Assembly (NCBI GenBank): GCA_035610835.1
Contig: CM069449.1
Location: 41,833,098 to 41,897,097, forward strand
DNA length: 64,000 nt
Direction of reading: 5' to 3'
Source of the DNA: Ophiura sarsii
Taxonomy: Eukaryota > Echinodermata > Ophiuroidea > Amphilepidida > Ophiuridae
A program made the translations under genes and the position numbers. This document shows, piece by piece, positions 1 through 12,654 of the stretch (the first letter of the stretch is position 1; each line of letters starts with the position of its first letter). The notes below the pieces were generated by a model. The model had not been told where the DNA came from. It searched no databases and saw only the letters and a list, made by a program, of their open reading frames with translations.

Positions 1-760
1 GCACACTGACATAACTACATGAAGTATTTAGGCAGCCCTGGCACAGTGTCACACATAATTCGGAATGAAACAGTTTATATAACATATTAGAAGTAAACAT
101 ATCATGTAAGTATTTTGTATCTGGCACACTAACATAGCGGTCATAAAGTATTTAGGCAGCCCTGGCACAGTGTCACACATAAGTCAAGATAAACCAGTAA
201 AGATAACATATTAAAAGTCAAAATATCATGTATTTTGTATATGGCACATTGACATAACTACATGAAGTATTTAGGCAGCCCTGGCACAGTGTCACACATA
301 AGTCGGGATTAAACAGTTTAGAAAACATATTAGAAGTCAAAATTTCATGTATTTTGTATATGGCACACTGACATAGTTACATGAAGTTAGAGTCAGCCCT
401 GGCACAGTGTCACACATAATTCGGGATGAAACAGTTTACATATTAGAAGTAAACATATCATGTAAGTGTTTTGTATCTGGCACACTAACATATCATAAAG
501 TATTTAGGCAGCCCTGGCACAGTGTCACACATTAGTCGGGATGAAACAGTTTAGAAAACATATTAGAATTTCATGTATTTTGTATCTGGCACACTGACAT
601 AACTACGTGAAGTATTTCGGAATGAAACAGTTTAGATAACATATTAGAAGTACACATATAAGTCGGGATGAAACAGTTTAGATAACATATTAGAAGTAAT
701 CATTTCATGTAAGTATTTTGTATCTGGCACATTGACATAGCGGTCATAAAGTATTTAGGC
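1..760. repeat. Tandem satellite, ~119-bp unit
   Basis: About six and a half degenerate copies of a unit that begins near TGGCACACTGACATA, continues through GGCAGCCCTGGCACAGTGTCA and CGGGATGAAACAGTTTA, and ends in ATTTTGTAT. Unit starts lie near 1, 122, 241, 360, 477, 587 and 724, so spacing is 110-137 bp. The array is cut by the left window edge. No coding potential. Confidence 0.9.
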
Positions 761-895
761 ATTAACTTACAATATCACGAAATTTCGTGAAGGCTTAAAT
801 AATGTCATGAAATGAACCAAGCAGACCATCACGAAACTTCGTGATGGCTTACATAGAGGTAACACCGGCATGCAAATAGTATTACGGTTAATTAA

Positions 896-1395
896 CACTT
901 TCCACGCGGCAGGCGTCTGCAGACGACATTCCAAAACTTCACAAATTGTTTCAAATATGTCACAATAATTGAATTTCATCACCATTATTGGGAATCACCT
1001 TGAGAAATGCATTAAACTAAGTACAACCATGACTAGTATTAGTTCAGTTATCCCTGAGATAGACTTTGACATTAAAGGTTTCTGAAAAATCTGTTGCATA
1101 TGTGGTACTAAAACTAATAGTATGTCTCTCTATCTCAAGGGAACAACAACTGCCCTACATGTAGTGTTTTTCACATACCTGTGTGCACTCTGACTTTCTT
1201 TTAGCTTGACTTGTATTTTGCTCATCGGCATATACTTTTATCTTGCTCTCTACTAAACTTGATAAAGACTGGTATATCCAGTCGAAACGTCGTTATTCTC
1301 AAATTTCCCCCCCGCCCCCCACTTTTCATCCCAACGAAAGTTGGGATGAGTTTCACCTTATTACATAAAACTAATAGCCGCGTGGATTACTATTT
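896..1395 (+). mobile_element. TTAA-target MITE, family A copy 1 (interrupted)
   Basis: The left end reads TTAA then CACTTTCCACGCGGC. The body (GGCGTCTGCAGACGACATTCC, AGAAATGCATT, GATAGACTTTGA) matches copies at 9681, 24728, 36340 and 47742. The right end (CTAATAGCCGCGTGG near 1370-1385) is displaced by a 245-bp nested insertion and its outer tip is eroded. The TTAA target suggests the piggyBac/Kolobok group; this is inference. Confidence 0.75.
1121..1365 (+). mobile_element. 245-bp insertion with 12-bp TSD and hammerhead-like motif
   Basis: The insertion is flanked by a perfect 12-bp duplication, TAAAACTAATAG, at 1109-1120 and 1366-1377, inside a family-A MITE. At 1261-1291 a GACTGG/CCAGTC stem with a short AU loop is followed directly by GAAACGTC. 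This resembles stem II plus the GAAA core of hammerhead ribozymes found in Penelope-like and related retroelements, but the CUGANGA box is degenerate. At 1327-1348 there is a perfect 9-bp hairpin, CATCCCAAC/GTTGGGATG, closed by a GAAA tetraloop. The long TSD fits target-primed insertion rather than cut-and-paste. No protein is encoded. Confidence 0.7.
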
Positions 1396-1399
1396 AGGG

Positions 1400-2838
1400 G
1401 AACAGATTCCACGGTACCAATAGGGGAACCGGCAATTACGATACACATTGGAATTAATGTGCTAATATTAAAAAAGACTGTTTGAAGTGTCTGCCAGTAA
1501 AAGTTGCAAAAATCTGGGTCATTGGTTTTGAAACAATAGAATCATTAACATCAAATGTGCATAATTTTCCTGTCACCATGAATACATGAATTAACCCTTG
1601 TAACAGGGAAACAAAACAACATAGAACCATGCTGTTTTTTCTAAGTTGAAGAACAGAGTGTAACCTGTTAGTATATGTCAAAATAAATGTCGAATTTAAA
1701 TTAAAAGATAGATTTTTAACATAAATATCTACATTTTTTGTCATTTTTTTGAAAACGACCTAACATTTTCACTTATTATAGAAATACCAAACAATAATTT
1801 TTAATAATCTTTTTATTATATGATTAAGACAAGAGTTCTGATTGTCCATGTCAAATGTGGGGGTCGTACGGCAAATATTGTGATAGTTGTGGACTTTGTG
1901 GTAGAAAACAGCAATTCAGTGTTTTTACAGTTTTGAAGATATATAGGCCTATTATAGCGGACTATATGAAGAGTCAATGAGCCCATGCATTACAATAGCC
2001 ACTTTATAGTCAACGGCATGGCAGCTTACATTGAAACTACGCGATGTCTTAAACAAAATGGTGTTCAACATGTTCAAAATGGAGGATATTTAGATATTTC
2101 TAGTTATACTTGTAAATATGAGTGCTATGACACAGGAATTAAGCCTTACATACTTTTAATGTGTTGGCTGTAGGTCAAAAAAAGCACATTTTAAGGATCC
2201 TTTGAGTGGGACCGACACTTTCGATACACTTTTCGATTTTAAGGCTAAATTGTTAACGGTTTCAAGTTTTTTGTCAGTAAATTGCGTCACCTGTTTAGCA
2301 TCAAATGTGCGAAATAGGAGCATTCTTGTTCATAAGTTTGCCATTATTATGGTATTGACATATATTCCTGTCTTTCATATGCAATTTAGTAGTCATATAG
2401 TAACAAATGGTGGTTGTGGATGGTATACCAAATATCAAATCGATGTTTTACAGAATGAACACAATAGCGATTCCAAAAATGGCATACATCTATATATTTA
2501 TAGTCGAGCATCAACCCATATGAGGACATGTAAATATACTCGTTAAAAAGTAAAGAAATTACAGTTAATCTGAGGACAAAAGTATGTATGTCACCATACA
2601 TGTGAGGACAAAAGTATGTTATGTTATTGACGTATAATGGAGTACTTTGCCATACACCCTTAGGGGGTGAGGACACTGTCTACTCCTATACGTTTTTATG
2701 CATGACAAATTCGAGGACTTGACAAATGTCCTCACATATTTTTTTGTCCTCACATTTCCGGCTGGTATAGACAAATGTCCTCAAATTGGCGGGTGCGCAA
2801 GTACACATAGACTATACATAACCCCATATAATAGGCCT
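1400..2838. other. No gene recognised
   Basis: AT-rich unique-looking sequence. Reading frames here are short and have no recognisable motif. I see no tRNA, TIR pair or tandem array in this stretch. Confidence 0.6.
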
Positions 2839-2839
2839 A

Positions 2840-3166
2840 CACTGTAAAAACAAACGTTTGACTATTGATAAACACTACAACACGTTTATTTGTTGTTGTT
2901 TACGTGTAAAGGTATAGAGATTGTTAAAGATAAACGGGTTGCATAAACGCTACAACGCGTTTATACGTTTATTAACTGTTATCAAAAACGTGTTTATACC
3001 AGCAATTATAAACACATGTTTGATAACAGTTAATAAACGTATCAACACGTTGTAGCGTTTATGCAACCCGTTTATCGTAAACGACCTCCTATACCTTTAC
3101 ACGTAAACAACAACAAATAAACGTGTTGTAGTGTTTATAAATAGTCAAACGTTTGTTTTTACAGTG
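2840..3166. mobile_element. CACTG-ended foldback element, 327 bp
   Basis: Almost the whole element is one imperfect palindrome. The arm CACTGTAAAAACAAACGTTT at the left is mirrored by its complement ending CAGTG at 3166, with the centre near 3003. Flanking dinucleotides are TA on both sides, a 2-bp target duplication. CACTG termini with a 2-bp TSD recall EnSpm/CACTA non-autonomous elements; the same ends recur at 34441, 37484 and 56576. The superfamily is inferred. Confidence 0.8.
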
Positions 3167-3689
3167 TACATAACCATTTATATTGATAGTTATCGTATAC
3201 TATAGTGTATACATTTTTATATGGCTGCTTAACATTAAAATACACAATTTCATATATGTTTTAGAACATAATGTTAGAATCCCATTTAACACAATTGCTT
3301 TAGATTTATGTAAATATTAAAAAACAAATTCAGGAACAAATAATCGGGCAAAATGTTGTGATATTTGTCATTCGAGGGAATGGAGAACCTGGCCCAACAC
3401 ACAGGAACTCAAAACATTAACAAGGAGTGCTAAATAACTGGGTATGGACATCAGTGTATAAAAATGTAAGGTGGTGAAGGTGGGATCCAAAAAGTATGAG
3501 TTAGTGACAGCATACTTTGGAATTAAAGACTAGAGACAGTGTAACAGTTCAAGTATCAAGAAGAAACCAATAACAGATGATGCCCATAACAGGAGATCAA
3601 AATTAGAATTGCTGTTGTAACCTTTTCACTTCAAAAGTTGAAACCCATCTGGAGGGAAAGCTCATTGAAATCACGAATAAGGCTTCTAC

Positions 3690-3998
3690 GCCATGTGAAA
3701 CCTGGACACTAAATGCAAAGATGGAGAACGAATAAATGCATACCATCAACCAAAAAAGTGAGGAGCATTAAATAAGATCTCCTTACAGTTACAAAAAGGA
3801 GAAAACTCATGGTGGTTTGAGCATGTTAAAAGTTAAATGGAAGCCTGCAAATGCTATTTTGCAAGGGGGGTCAGATGGGGGTAAGATGGGGGGGGGGGGG
3901 GGGGGTTGACAAAGACATTGATGGACAACGTCAAGCAGTGGAAAGAAATTACATTTGGCCGCCTGATCAGAACAGTCGGTGACAGGCAGCTATGGTAA
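3690..3998 (+). pseudogene. Degenerate LINE reverse-transcriptase C-terminus
   Basis: The clearest part is 3912-3998, which reads MDNVKQWKEITFGRLIRTV then GDRQLW and a stop. This resembles the extreme C-terminus of RTE/CR1-type LINE reverse transcriptases, usually of the form MDNIKEW..LL..VEDRE.WR. Upstream, in shifted frames, near 3740-3835 there are traces of the usual preceding block (KRRK..WWFEHVKS). A poly-G tract (about 3890-3905) sits between the two blocks. Frame is lost several times. The identification rests on motif memory only, with no alignment. Confidence 0.5.
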
Positions 3999-4194
3999 AC
4001 TTTAGACTCTAAACCTATCATTACGCTATTCTAAACCAAGATTTAAAGGAGGTGACCAGAGCCTTTACCGCTCTTGTCAGGCTTGTTGACATGCTTGAAA
4101 ACACCATTCTTTCACGCGACTAATGCTACATCTCATGATATTTAAATTGGAACTGTCTGCCGGAATCATGAATAGTGAATCTTTGATTTATTTC

Positions 4195-4326
4195 AAAAGA
4201 ATCATGAAAACTTACCCAATGTCGAGCTTTATCTTGTTTATGTAGATATTGTTTCGGACCAAAAGAATCATGAAAACTTACCCAATGTCGAGCTTTATCT
4301 TGTTTAAGTAGATATTGTTTTGGACT
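4195..4326. repeat. 66-bp tandem duplication
   Basis: Two nearly identical 66-bp copies beginning AAAAGAATCATGAAAACTTA at 4195 and 4261. They differ at a few positions. The repeat is a multiple of three, so spurious frames also repeat. Confidence 0.85.
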
Positions 4327-4881
4327 TTTGGATTTCACAATAGTTTTATTTGTTGTTGTCATGATCATTCATTAGGCCCAACTCTTCCTTTCCCCCTTTC
4401 TTTATCTTTTAAAGTTATTATTATTTTTTTTAATCAATTACACATTTTTCATGATTACATAATCGTCACCCTCTTTTTTCTCTCAACAAAATCACATACA
4501 TATATATATTAATATATTCCCCCAAAAAAACTTTTATTATATTACTTGTATAATTTTCTTGCCTATAGGTAACTTCAAAATATGATTATTTCAAAGTCAC
4601 ACATCTCATGTTACACACAATCAATGTACATTAATGTGCTTAAATCTCAATTCTGATTTTAAAAGAATATAAAATTAGGATGATATGGTTATTGAAAATC
4701 ATTTGCTTATTGATAATTTCTTGATAATTGAATACTAAATGCTAATATTACATTTCAATCCTTAGTCGAATGTTTCAGATTTTGGTCCAAGAATGTTGGC
4801 CTGGGGTAACATTGATGGTAGAAATGGATCGTACAAGTGTCTTGGTTTCTTGATCATGTAGGCCTATGGTCTTATTATGTA

Positions 4882-5967
4882 CGAGGGTCGTTCAAGAAGT
4901 TCTACTATACATGTACCTCCTCCCTCATAACATCGCTAATATGAATGGCAGCCTCATGACGTTTGTCATGATATCGATTATAACTAGCTATGAATCATAG
5001 CTACACAATTATAGTAAATGATAATTGATATCTGATCCACTGTTGTTTGGATGCAGTGAAAGCCAGAGAGATTTTGGACAACGGAAACGGAAAATTAATT
5101 ACCCGCAAAATAATCCTTGTTTTTCGTCTTTTTCTCCGTATTGTTGTATGGTTGGATTTAAGGGCACGGTTTTTAATTCTGAAAATCGACAGCAATGGAT
5201 GATATCTAAATATGGTATTGTTATTTATAAATAAGAGTGTATGCAATATTAACACTTGGACTCCGTCACTATGGTATGACTATCGAATTGATATGCAAAT
5301 AGTATGATATCAATTCGATAGTCATACCATAGTGACGCCTCGTATGTATTTATGGATTATGGACATAATACACGCATGATAGTCATTTGTTATGAGTTTT
5401 CTTTATGTGCAACCTTCAGAATAATTAATCAGATAGTCAATAGTAGAACAAAGGTCTTGGAGAAACTTGGAATCTTTCCCTTTAGTTAGTTCTGTATATT
5501 ATTGAGGATCTTTCCTTTCATATGAAAAGCAATATGACTTGTACAGTGTTCCATTTCCCAAGGGTAGGGTTGTCCTGATCTGGTTCTGGCTAATCAGCGG
5601 AAATATTTTCCCTACCAAATCAGTATTGTTTATAGTCTGTTGAAAAGATATCTGCAATTTAGAACTGCTACTTGACCAATTATAGGTAGGCCTATGTCTG
5701 TCTCTTAGAATTGGCCATATGATCAGTAATCCGTACTCAGAAGAATATTTTGCTGATTTTCATCCGTTCCCGTCAAGCTAAATATGTACATTCGGCTTTC
5801 ATTTCATCTCTAGAGAAGACAACCCGTAATCAAAGCTACTCAGACCAATTTGTTATGAATTCGAAGCTGAGATTTAAAGCTACAATTGTGGAATATTTCA
5901 CAAGACTGACTTGATAAAAGTTATCAAAGTTATGAGGTAGGAGATACAACTTATTGAACGACCCTCG
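4882..5967. mobile_element. Mariner-like non-autonomous element
   Basis: Terminal inverted repeats of about 40 bp: left starts CGAGGGTCGTTCAAGAAGTT, right end is the complement of CGAGGGTCGTTCAATAAGTT. TA dinucleotides at 4880-4881 and 5968-5969 give the Tc1/mariner target duplication. The 1.1 kb interior holds no recognisable transposase. It does hold the 72-bp hairpin at 5265-5336. Confidence 0.8.
5265..5336. repeat. Perfect 30-bp stem, 12-nt loop hairpin
   Basis: The left arm 5265-5294 (starts GTCACTATGGTATGAC) is perfectly complementary to 5307-5336, with loop GCAAATAGTATG. There is not one mismatch in 30 pairs. The size resembles a microRNA precursor, but perfect pairing is more typical of a small foldback insertion. 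Confidence 0.9.
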
Positions 5968-5969
5968 TA

Positions 5970-8025
5970 TTATTACATTGTGGATTTGTGTTATATTAAA
6001 AAGCTATGTTTTTGATACTTTAACGTAATCGTCATGGTAGCCTATTGATGATTTAGAATGGTACTCTAATTTACTGACTCAAATCAACATGTTCAACTGT
6101 CGTCATAGTATCCGTCATATCTGATCGTTGTATGTCATTCATTCATCTTGAGTCGTAAAATATTTCAAGTTTCACCTTTAGGCCTACTATCAAACCCATC
6201 ACCATAGCTAGTATATTACTATTTTCATAATTAATGAATATCTTGTAACCAATCTGGTTTCAACGTGTAGTGTATAATGATGGATGACTATCATTATTTT
6301 GTAGGCCTATACCTAATCCTTAACATCAAGTAATCAGGAATATGAAATGATGCTATGGTCATTGCTTCCTTCTACCTTTACAATGCTTTAAAAGAGAACA
6401 GGCGTAGGGGAATCTTAAGGAGTACTTCAAATTGATTTTTGCACAGCGAAAATCTATGCGAAAATCTGTTTTAGATCAAAATAAATCTTTTTCTTACCCC
6501 ATTTATTCATTTAATATTAGAACAAGTGGAATCTGCAGGCAATTGTAAACTGGCTCAATTTCGGAGTTCATGTGCTTTTTGCTTGTGTTATTTTCGGAGT
6601 TCACAATGTTTTTTTTTATCTAACAGATAAAAATAAAAATTACAAATTAATAACAATTAATCCAGATAAGACTATCAATTATCAACAACGCTGATTCATT
6701 CTTGTGTTGACTAAGAGTAGATTCCCTGAATATAGTTATAAATAACATTTTGAAAATACTGTTTACCTTTTAGATCATTAAGAATGCCACAAAGAGTGAC
6801 TTTAGTCATGTTTGTATTTTTCAAACGCGCTGCAACTTGCAACAAGGGCACGAATGACACGGATGAGACTCCGTACTACAGCGTTTCTAGTAATACTTCA
6901 GCAAATTTCACTACATCTTTACTGTCTGTTAATCTTTAAATATACAAATTCTAATATTTAAATAGAAAACAGTAAAACAGTATCCATTAATTTCCCAATT
7001 ATACGAGTTGACAAATAGAAATTTCACCATATATACATGTATATGAGAACAATTTTACCGCACAAATTCAAACGTAGCATAAAAATGCCTGTGTACATGT
7101 GTACGGCAATGCATACCGTCTATGTCTACACGAACAATGCATCACATCGCTCATTGATAATACAGGTATTCAGTACATGTAGGGCCACGAGGCAAACTCA
7201 CTCTATAGCGATTGTCAAATTGTGAAAAAAGGAGGAGTTAGTTTTTGTGGCCTAAATATAGTTCTATAGGGCTTCCGGGCCTGAAATATTCACCAAAAAC
7301 GCCGATTATATTGATTATTAAGAATAACTAAAAAAATATTCTGATTTATTTAATAGGTTGTAATTACACGGAACGGAAGATGGTGCAAATGAAATAAAAC
7401 AAAAAACTGGGTTAATTTATGCAAAAATAAACATGATGATTTCAACTTTTTATCCCAATATTGGTATTATTTGATAGCATGATATGTTGTCCAAAGCTTG
7501 CATTTTACCAGAAGTCAGTATGTCGTGTCAGTTTGAATATATGGCGTGTAAATGCAAAATTCATGTAGTACAAAATAATATGCAAATTATATGCAAATTA
7601 GGCTGTACCTTTAAAACTATCACCCCAAATCCTTGCAACTTTCAGGACTTGAAGGCCCAAACATCTGTCTTTCAATTTATCAAAGCAATTCCAATGTGTA
7701 TCCAAATTGCCGGTGTTTCCTTAACGGAGCATATTTTTTCTGTAATCTGCTGTCCTATATTACAACCCACACACAAAGTCAAAATAATTTTATATTGCAT
7801 CGCGTGCAAGATGTTGTCAGCCGGTATGAATACCTCACCTAAAGCAATGATTCTTGTTTTTGCACCTGGGAATATCACGTAATGTTTAATAGACATTTTT
7901 AGTGTTGCTTAATACATTTTGGAGATTTAAAGGCGACGACAAAAAATGTTCTGTGGATTTACTTAATTTTGATTTGATCTTGGGAGCCCCGTACAATCAA
8001 GTGGACCTTTTTTCCCGGGTCGAGA

Positions 8026-8066
<41 letters not shown>

Positions 8067-8900
8067 CTGGGGTACCGCGCCATTTTGCAATATCGATTGT
8101 GGTTATCACGTGATACGTATCGTGGAAAAATAATGTACACTGTTTTAACGAAATGCACTGTGGGATTGTGTTACCAGCCTAAAATTATAGAGGTCGCAAA
8201 CCCGGTCGCAAACTTGCTTATATTGAGCCTAGCTATAACAAGCTAAAAGTGACATCTCTGAATGTATTACCAAAGTGTGAAATTGTTGGACACACTGGTA
8301 AAATGGTTTTACAACAAGTTTTGCTATCATATTATCAAACTGAACTCAAGTTAAATCACTCTATATCGAGCAATAATATAATTGTTTACGCATTTTAATT
8401 GTTTAGACAAAGTTAAATAAATCAAGGATACATTTATGATAGATAAATAAATAAAAAGAAAACTATAAACGCATGGGCGGCATTTATAATTGATAAAAAT
8501 TGACATAACAATGATGTTACATTAATATACCATCAAGTTTAAAAAATAGAAAAATAATGGGAATATTCGAACCCGTGATTTCCGATTGCCAACGACATGG
8601 CCAACCTACGCACGCCACAGAGATTTACGACTGTAATTGTGATAGTTTTATTATTTAACCATGTCCATTTATTTATAACGAACGGGTTTTTATTGTGCCA
8701 TTTTTGCCAAATGTGTGTGTTGCTCTCGCACAAAATGTGTTTGTAATTTGATTATAATTCTTATTTTTAAAAGAACGGTAATTTTTTTTTGACATTTTCG
8801 AGAGAAAAAAATGGCGTAACCCTGATACGGTAAACACCAGCAGTGTGGTGTCCGCGTGGTCAAGCATACAGATGATGCTAAGCAAATCCAGCATATAAAA
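5970..8900. other. No gene recognised; one long poly-G tract
   Basis: AT-rich sequence with only short, motif-free reading frames. A G tract of about 36 bp runs at 8031-8066. I found no TIR pair, array or RNA gene. Confidence 0.55.
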
Positions 8901-8908
8901 CAAAAAGT

Positions 8909-8980
8909 ACTCCTAATGGGACTCGAACCCACAACCTCTCGCTCCTCAAGCGACTTTCTTTCTACTACACTAACCGTGCT
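8909..8980 (-). tRNA. tRNA-like sequence (pseudogene or SINE head)
   Basis: Read on the minus strand: an A-box-like TTAGTGTAGTAG, an anticodon-arm-like CGC-TTGAGGA-GCG that would present GAG, and a good B box GGGTTCGAGTCCC. The presumed acceptor strands do not pair and there is no leucine long variable arm. It is therefore probably a decayed tRNA-derived repeat rather than a working gene. Confidence 0.45.
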
Positions 8981-9680
8981 AATTGAAGAAATGTAACGCA
9001 AATAATTTATTTATCATGGGTCATGGGTTAATGCACTGTGTTAAATTCTACAATCCCGGCCGCCACTCTGTTCAAAGGCACAAAAAAGTTGACTTGTTTT
9101 ATGCTTTTTTTGCAATTCTGAGGTGTGCAGTTCGATTTTCTTTCTCGAATTGTTTAGAAAACCATCCATTTTAGAACATCTGAAATTTAAAATGAACTGC
9201 ACACCTGGGAAAGTATGATGCCAAGGGCATATTTTTTTGCACGTAAATCCAATACAAGAGTTCTGAAAATCGACAAAAATATGACGTCATAACCATTGCT
9301 TCGGGACAAAATGGCGCGGTACTACCCCACCGCCCCCCTAGTCGAGATCAGACGAGAGTGCGGTCACAGTGAGTGAGCCCTCTATCGTTACATACACCAC
9401 AGCGTCGCAGGCCAGAGAGTGTTGTTCAAGGAATAGGAAAAAGGTATACGGAGCGACTAGATTAAGGCACGATTTTAAAAGCTGTGTTGGTTACGAATGT
9501 ATATAAATTTGTGTGTGGTTTTTTACATTGCCGACGCTGTATTATGTTTATATCCCAATTGTTGAAATAATTCGTCGGCCAAATCTTACTGTTCTTTGTG
9601 TGCGACATGTAACACATTTTTCTACTTTCAATATCAATATATTTACGTTTAAAGTATAATTTCATACTATTCGATGTTAA

Positions 9681-9907
9681 CACTTACCAAGCGGCAGGCG
9701 TCTGCAGACGATATTCCAAAATGTCACAAAATATTTCAAAAATGTTAACATTATTTAATTTCATTACCATATTTGGAATCACTATGAGAAATGCATTGAA
9801 ATATGATGGGTTCAGTAATCCTTGAGATAGACTTTGAAAATTGGGAAAGGTTTCTGAAAAATCTGTTTTTTGTAATTATGGTAAAACTAATAGCCGCGTG
9901 GAAAGTG
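9681..9907 (+). mobile_element. TTAA-target MITE, family A copy 2
   Basis: This intact 227-bp copy has TTAA at 9677-9680 and at 9908-9911. Ends are CACTTACCAAGCGGC and GCCGCGTGGAAAGTG. The body carries GGCGTCTGCAGACGATATTC and the GATAGACTTTGA block shared with the other copies. Confidence 0.85.
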
Positions 9908-10486
9908 TTAAAGGTGTGGGACCCGATCACTTTAGCCTTTTCCCATCAAAATTGAGATTTTGATGGAGGCCTACATAATTTCTCATTATCCCTCTGCATA
10001 GTGCGGGCCGAAAGTTTTAGACCTGAGAGTTATTTCCTTTAGATGTTATAAGCGAAAAAATTGTGAATAATTCCAAAAAAGTGGTAAACCATCCCAAAAG
10101 TTTGTACTATTCTATGAGCAGATTGTGTGTGAATCTTTGCATCTACCATGAGAACCATACTGGAGTAATTCAAGTCAGACTTTGGAGTAAGGTTATAGTT
10201 GTGTCATGATGATGTAGTTAGAAAACGCAGAATAAAGAAATCGGGTCATAAAACATTACACCACAAGATGTGTCTCTAAGGCGGCGACGCCCCCCCCCCC
10301 CCCGAACCGCGGGCAAACGAACCTCTCAAGTAGGGTCGGTCGGACGGACGTCTTTTGCTGGTGAATTTTAAGCACTTTTAGAAATTGTCAAACAATTTCA
10401 AATTTCAAAATATCTCCACAAAAAAAAAAAAAAAAAAAATTGTCGAAAACAATGGGCCCGTAAAACAGGATTTTTTCGTCGCCTAA

Positions 10487-10748
10487 GGGACTCCCCATTA
10501 GATTTCCAGGGGGGGGGGGGGGGTAGGAATTTGTTTGAAAAAAATGCCCCCTCTATGCAGGTTAAACCCCCCCTGATGAGTAATAAAAAATCAAAAATTC
10601 TACCCCCACCCAACTAATGAATGAATACATAATATTGAAAAACCAAAAATTCGCCGCCTTTGGCGGCGCAAAAATAAATTCCCCCCTTACGGCGGACCCC
10701 CCGAACCCAACTTCCTACCGCCCACCTGGAAATCTAATGGTGCGTCCC
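10487..10748. mobile_element. TAA-target MITE, 262 bp
   Basis: Inverted ends GGGACTCCCCATTAGATTTC (left) and complement of GGGACGCACCATTAGATTTC (right), each followed by a G-rich run. A perfect 3-bp TAA lies on each side (10484-10486, 10749-10751). TWA targets with GGG termini fit PIF/Harbinger-type MITEs; this is inference. Confidence 0.75.
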
Positions 10749-10751
10749 TAA

Positions 10752-12650
10752 CAGTAATAATCACTGTCACTACAATGATGATCACAATTAGTAGACAAAT
10801 GCATGGATGTCACCTTGAATTCTGATTGATAACTGACTGTGCTATTTTAAATGTCTTTCATATTCATAGAAATGCGTATACTTGTGCTACAAGATTATAT
10901 TTAGAAAAGAAAAAGGTTAAAAGTATTGCTCATGCATGCTTGCGCGCGAGCTCTATAGCGCGTTTTACGTCTGAAATGACCATGGGCAAATTTCAGGTTT
11001 GAACTAAATCGTAAACAACAACAAATTGTGATTAAGTCATTTATGCTAGGATGATTTTCCATCAAAACAAATTCATGAAATATAATCTGACCATGAAGCT
11101 AGGAAACAAGGAGAAAGGTCTTGTTACGCAACCCTAATCATGCAATTGTCCCATCAATGATAATCACCGCCGAAGTTGGAGTTAGGTGCGGTATTGTAAC
11201 TTTTGTGTATTCGCCTGAAACATGATGCATTGAGTGTGGTAGTTTTTTAAAGAACGACGCATAACAATCCCGCACCTTACAATCCCGCACCTTAATGCGA
11301 AGTTGCCAGCCAATTTAATTGGATTTTCAATCCAGTAAATTTGTGATACATTATGTGGCCTATTTTTAACATTGTCATAATAAGTGGTTCATTTTGGGAT
11401 CGGAATGTACATTCAAACATTGCTTTCTCTCCCCCAAATTCACTCTCCGCGGTGCCAAGAACAATGTATTCTGAATAAACTGAAAATAAAAGAATATTGT
11501 CAAGTTTACTAAAAAAAATGATTTTACATTGAATTTATATTATTTATTTTATTATTCTGTTATAACAAGACAGATATGGTGTATAAGTAATTGTACTAAA
11601 CCTTTTTAAGTGAGCGCGGATTCGCGCGATTTTTCTGTTGAAATATAAACTGTTCATCATTTTGAATATTGACTTATTTTTATTTACATTTTGATCTACA
11701 TCTTATAATATAAATCAACCGCCTGTCAATAGTTTCGTTATGATATGTACAGTATTTTTCCTAGTTTTTACACATTTGCAATATCAAAAACATAAAGTTA
11801 TTTACAAAAATTGGTAGTGCTTTGAGATAAATAGATATTTTCCATACAAGAATTGAGGTAAACACGCTAGCGTCGGACCATCAAGAGTGGGACTACCGCT
11901 TACTGCCGCTTTGTCAATCTAGATTGATTTTTCCGCGGTAACTTTGATTGTCAGTGCAATACACGTTGTAACAATGATTTAGCCTCTTTTGTGTAGTACC
12001 ACGGTGATCATCATCGTCCCATTGATGCTGGCAAGAAGTAACTCCTGTCTTCTAGCTTCATGATCTGACCATCAAAAAGCATTGTCACGGTGGAATGAAT
12101 AACAATGCAATGTTGGGCAGAAGGTGAAATGCACTGAACCCTAACACGATGATGGAAAATGTTGAGTGTTTATGAACTGTTGCACTGTCAGTGTATTTAT
12201 TTTTGGAAATAAATTTGATTTATTTTTCTGGGCGCTTGCTTATTTAGTGATCGTTGTTGGTTCTATGGTAGTAGTACTGTAACAGTAGTATCATATTTAA
12301 ATGATATGCTAATCTCCCGGTGACATACGCGCAATAGGAAGTTATTTATGTGTTTGTGCTTGCGAATTAGGAAATAATAAGAATAATTTAAGTCAATCCG
12401 GAAGTGCCCATCATGCGTGATATGATATTTTCACATTCAGATTGAAGTCCTCCCCCATGTCAAACAAGTGGCACAGCACTGACACAAGTGATTGCTACAT
12501 ATTTTTGTATCAACAAAAAATAGAACATATCAGCATCCCATAGATATGTAAAACACTTAAAATAAAGACTGACACTATTTCCATATTTATTGATACACAG
12601 TGTTCGAAGCATAATAGTTTTATTTCATTTCATTAAATAAATAAATAAAT
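10752..12650. other. No gene recognised
   Basis: AT-rich non-coding sequence without an evident repeat structure. There is a small direct repeat CCCGCACCTTA near 11270-11294. Nothing else can be supported. Confidence 0.55.
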
Positions 12651-12654
12651 TTAA

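Noticed and set aside
7484..7896. 132-residue plus frame with overlapping frames on both strands
   Set aside because: Several frames are open at once, none with a motif or splice-site support; low GC. Chance.
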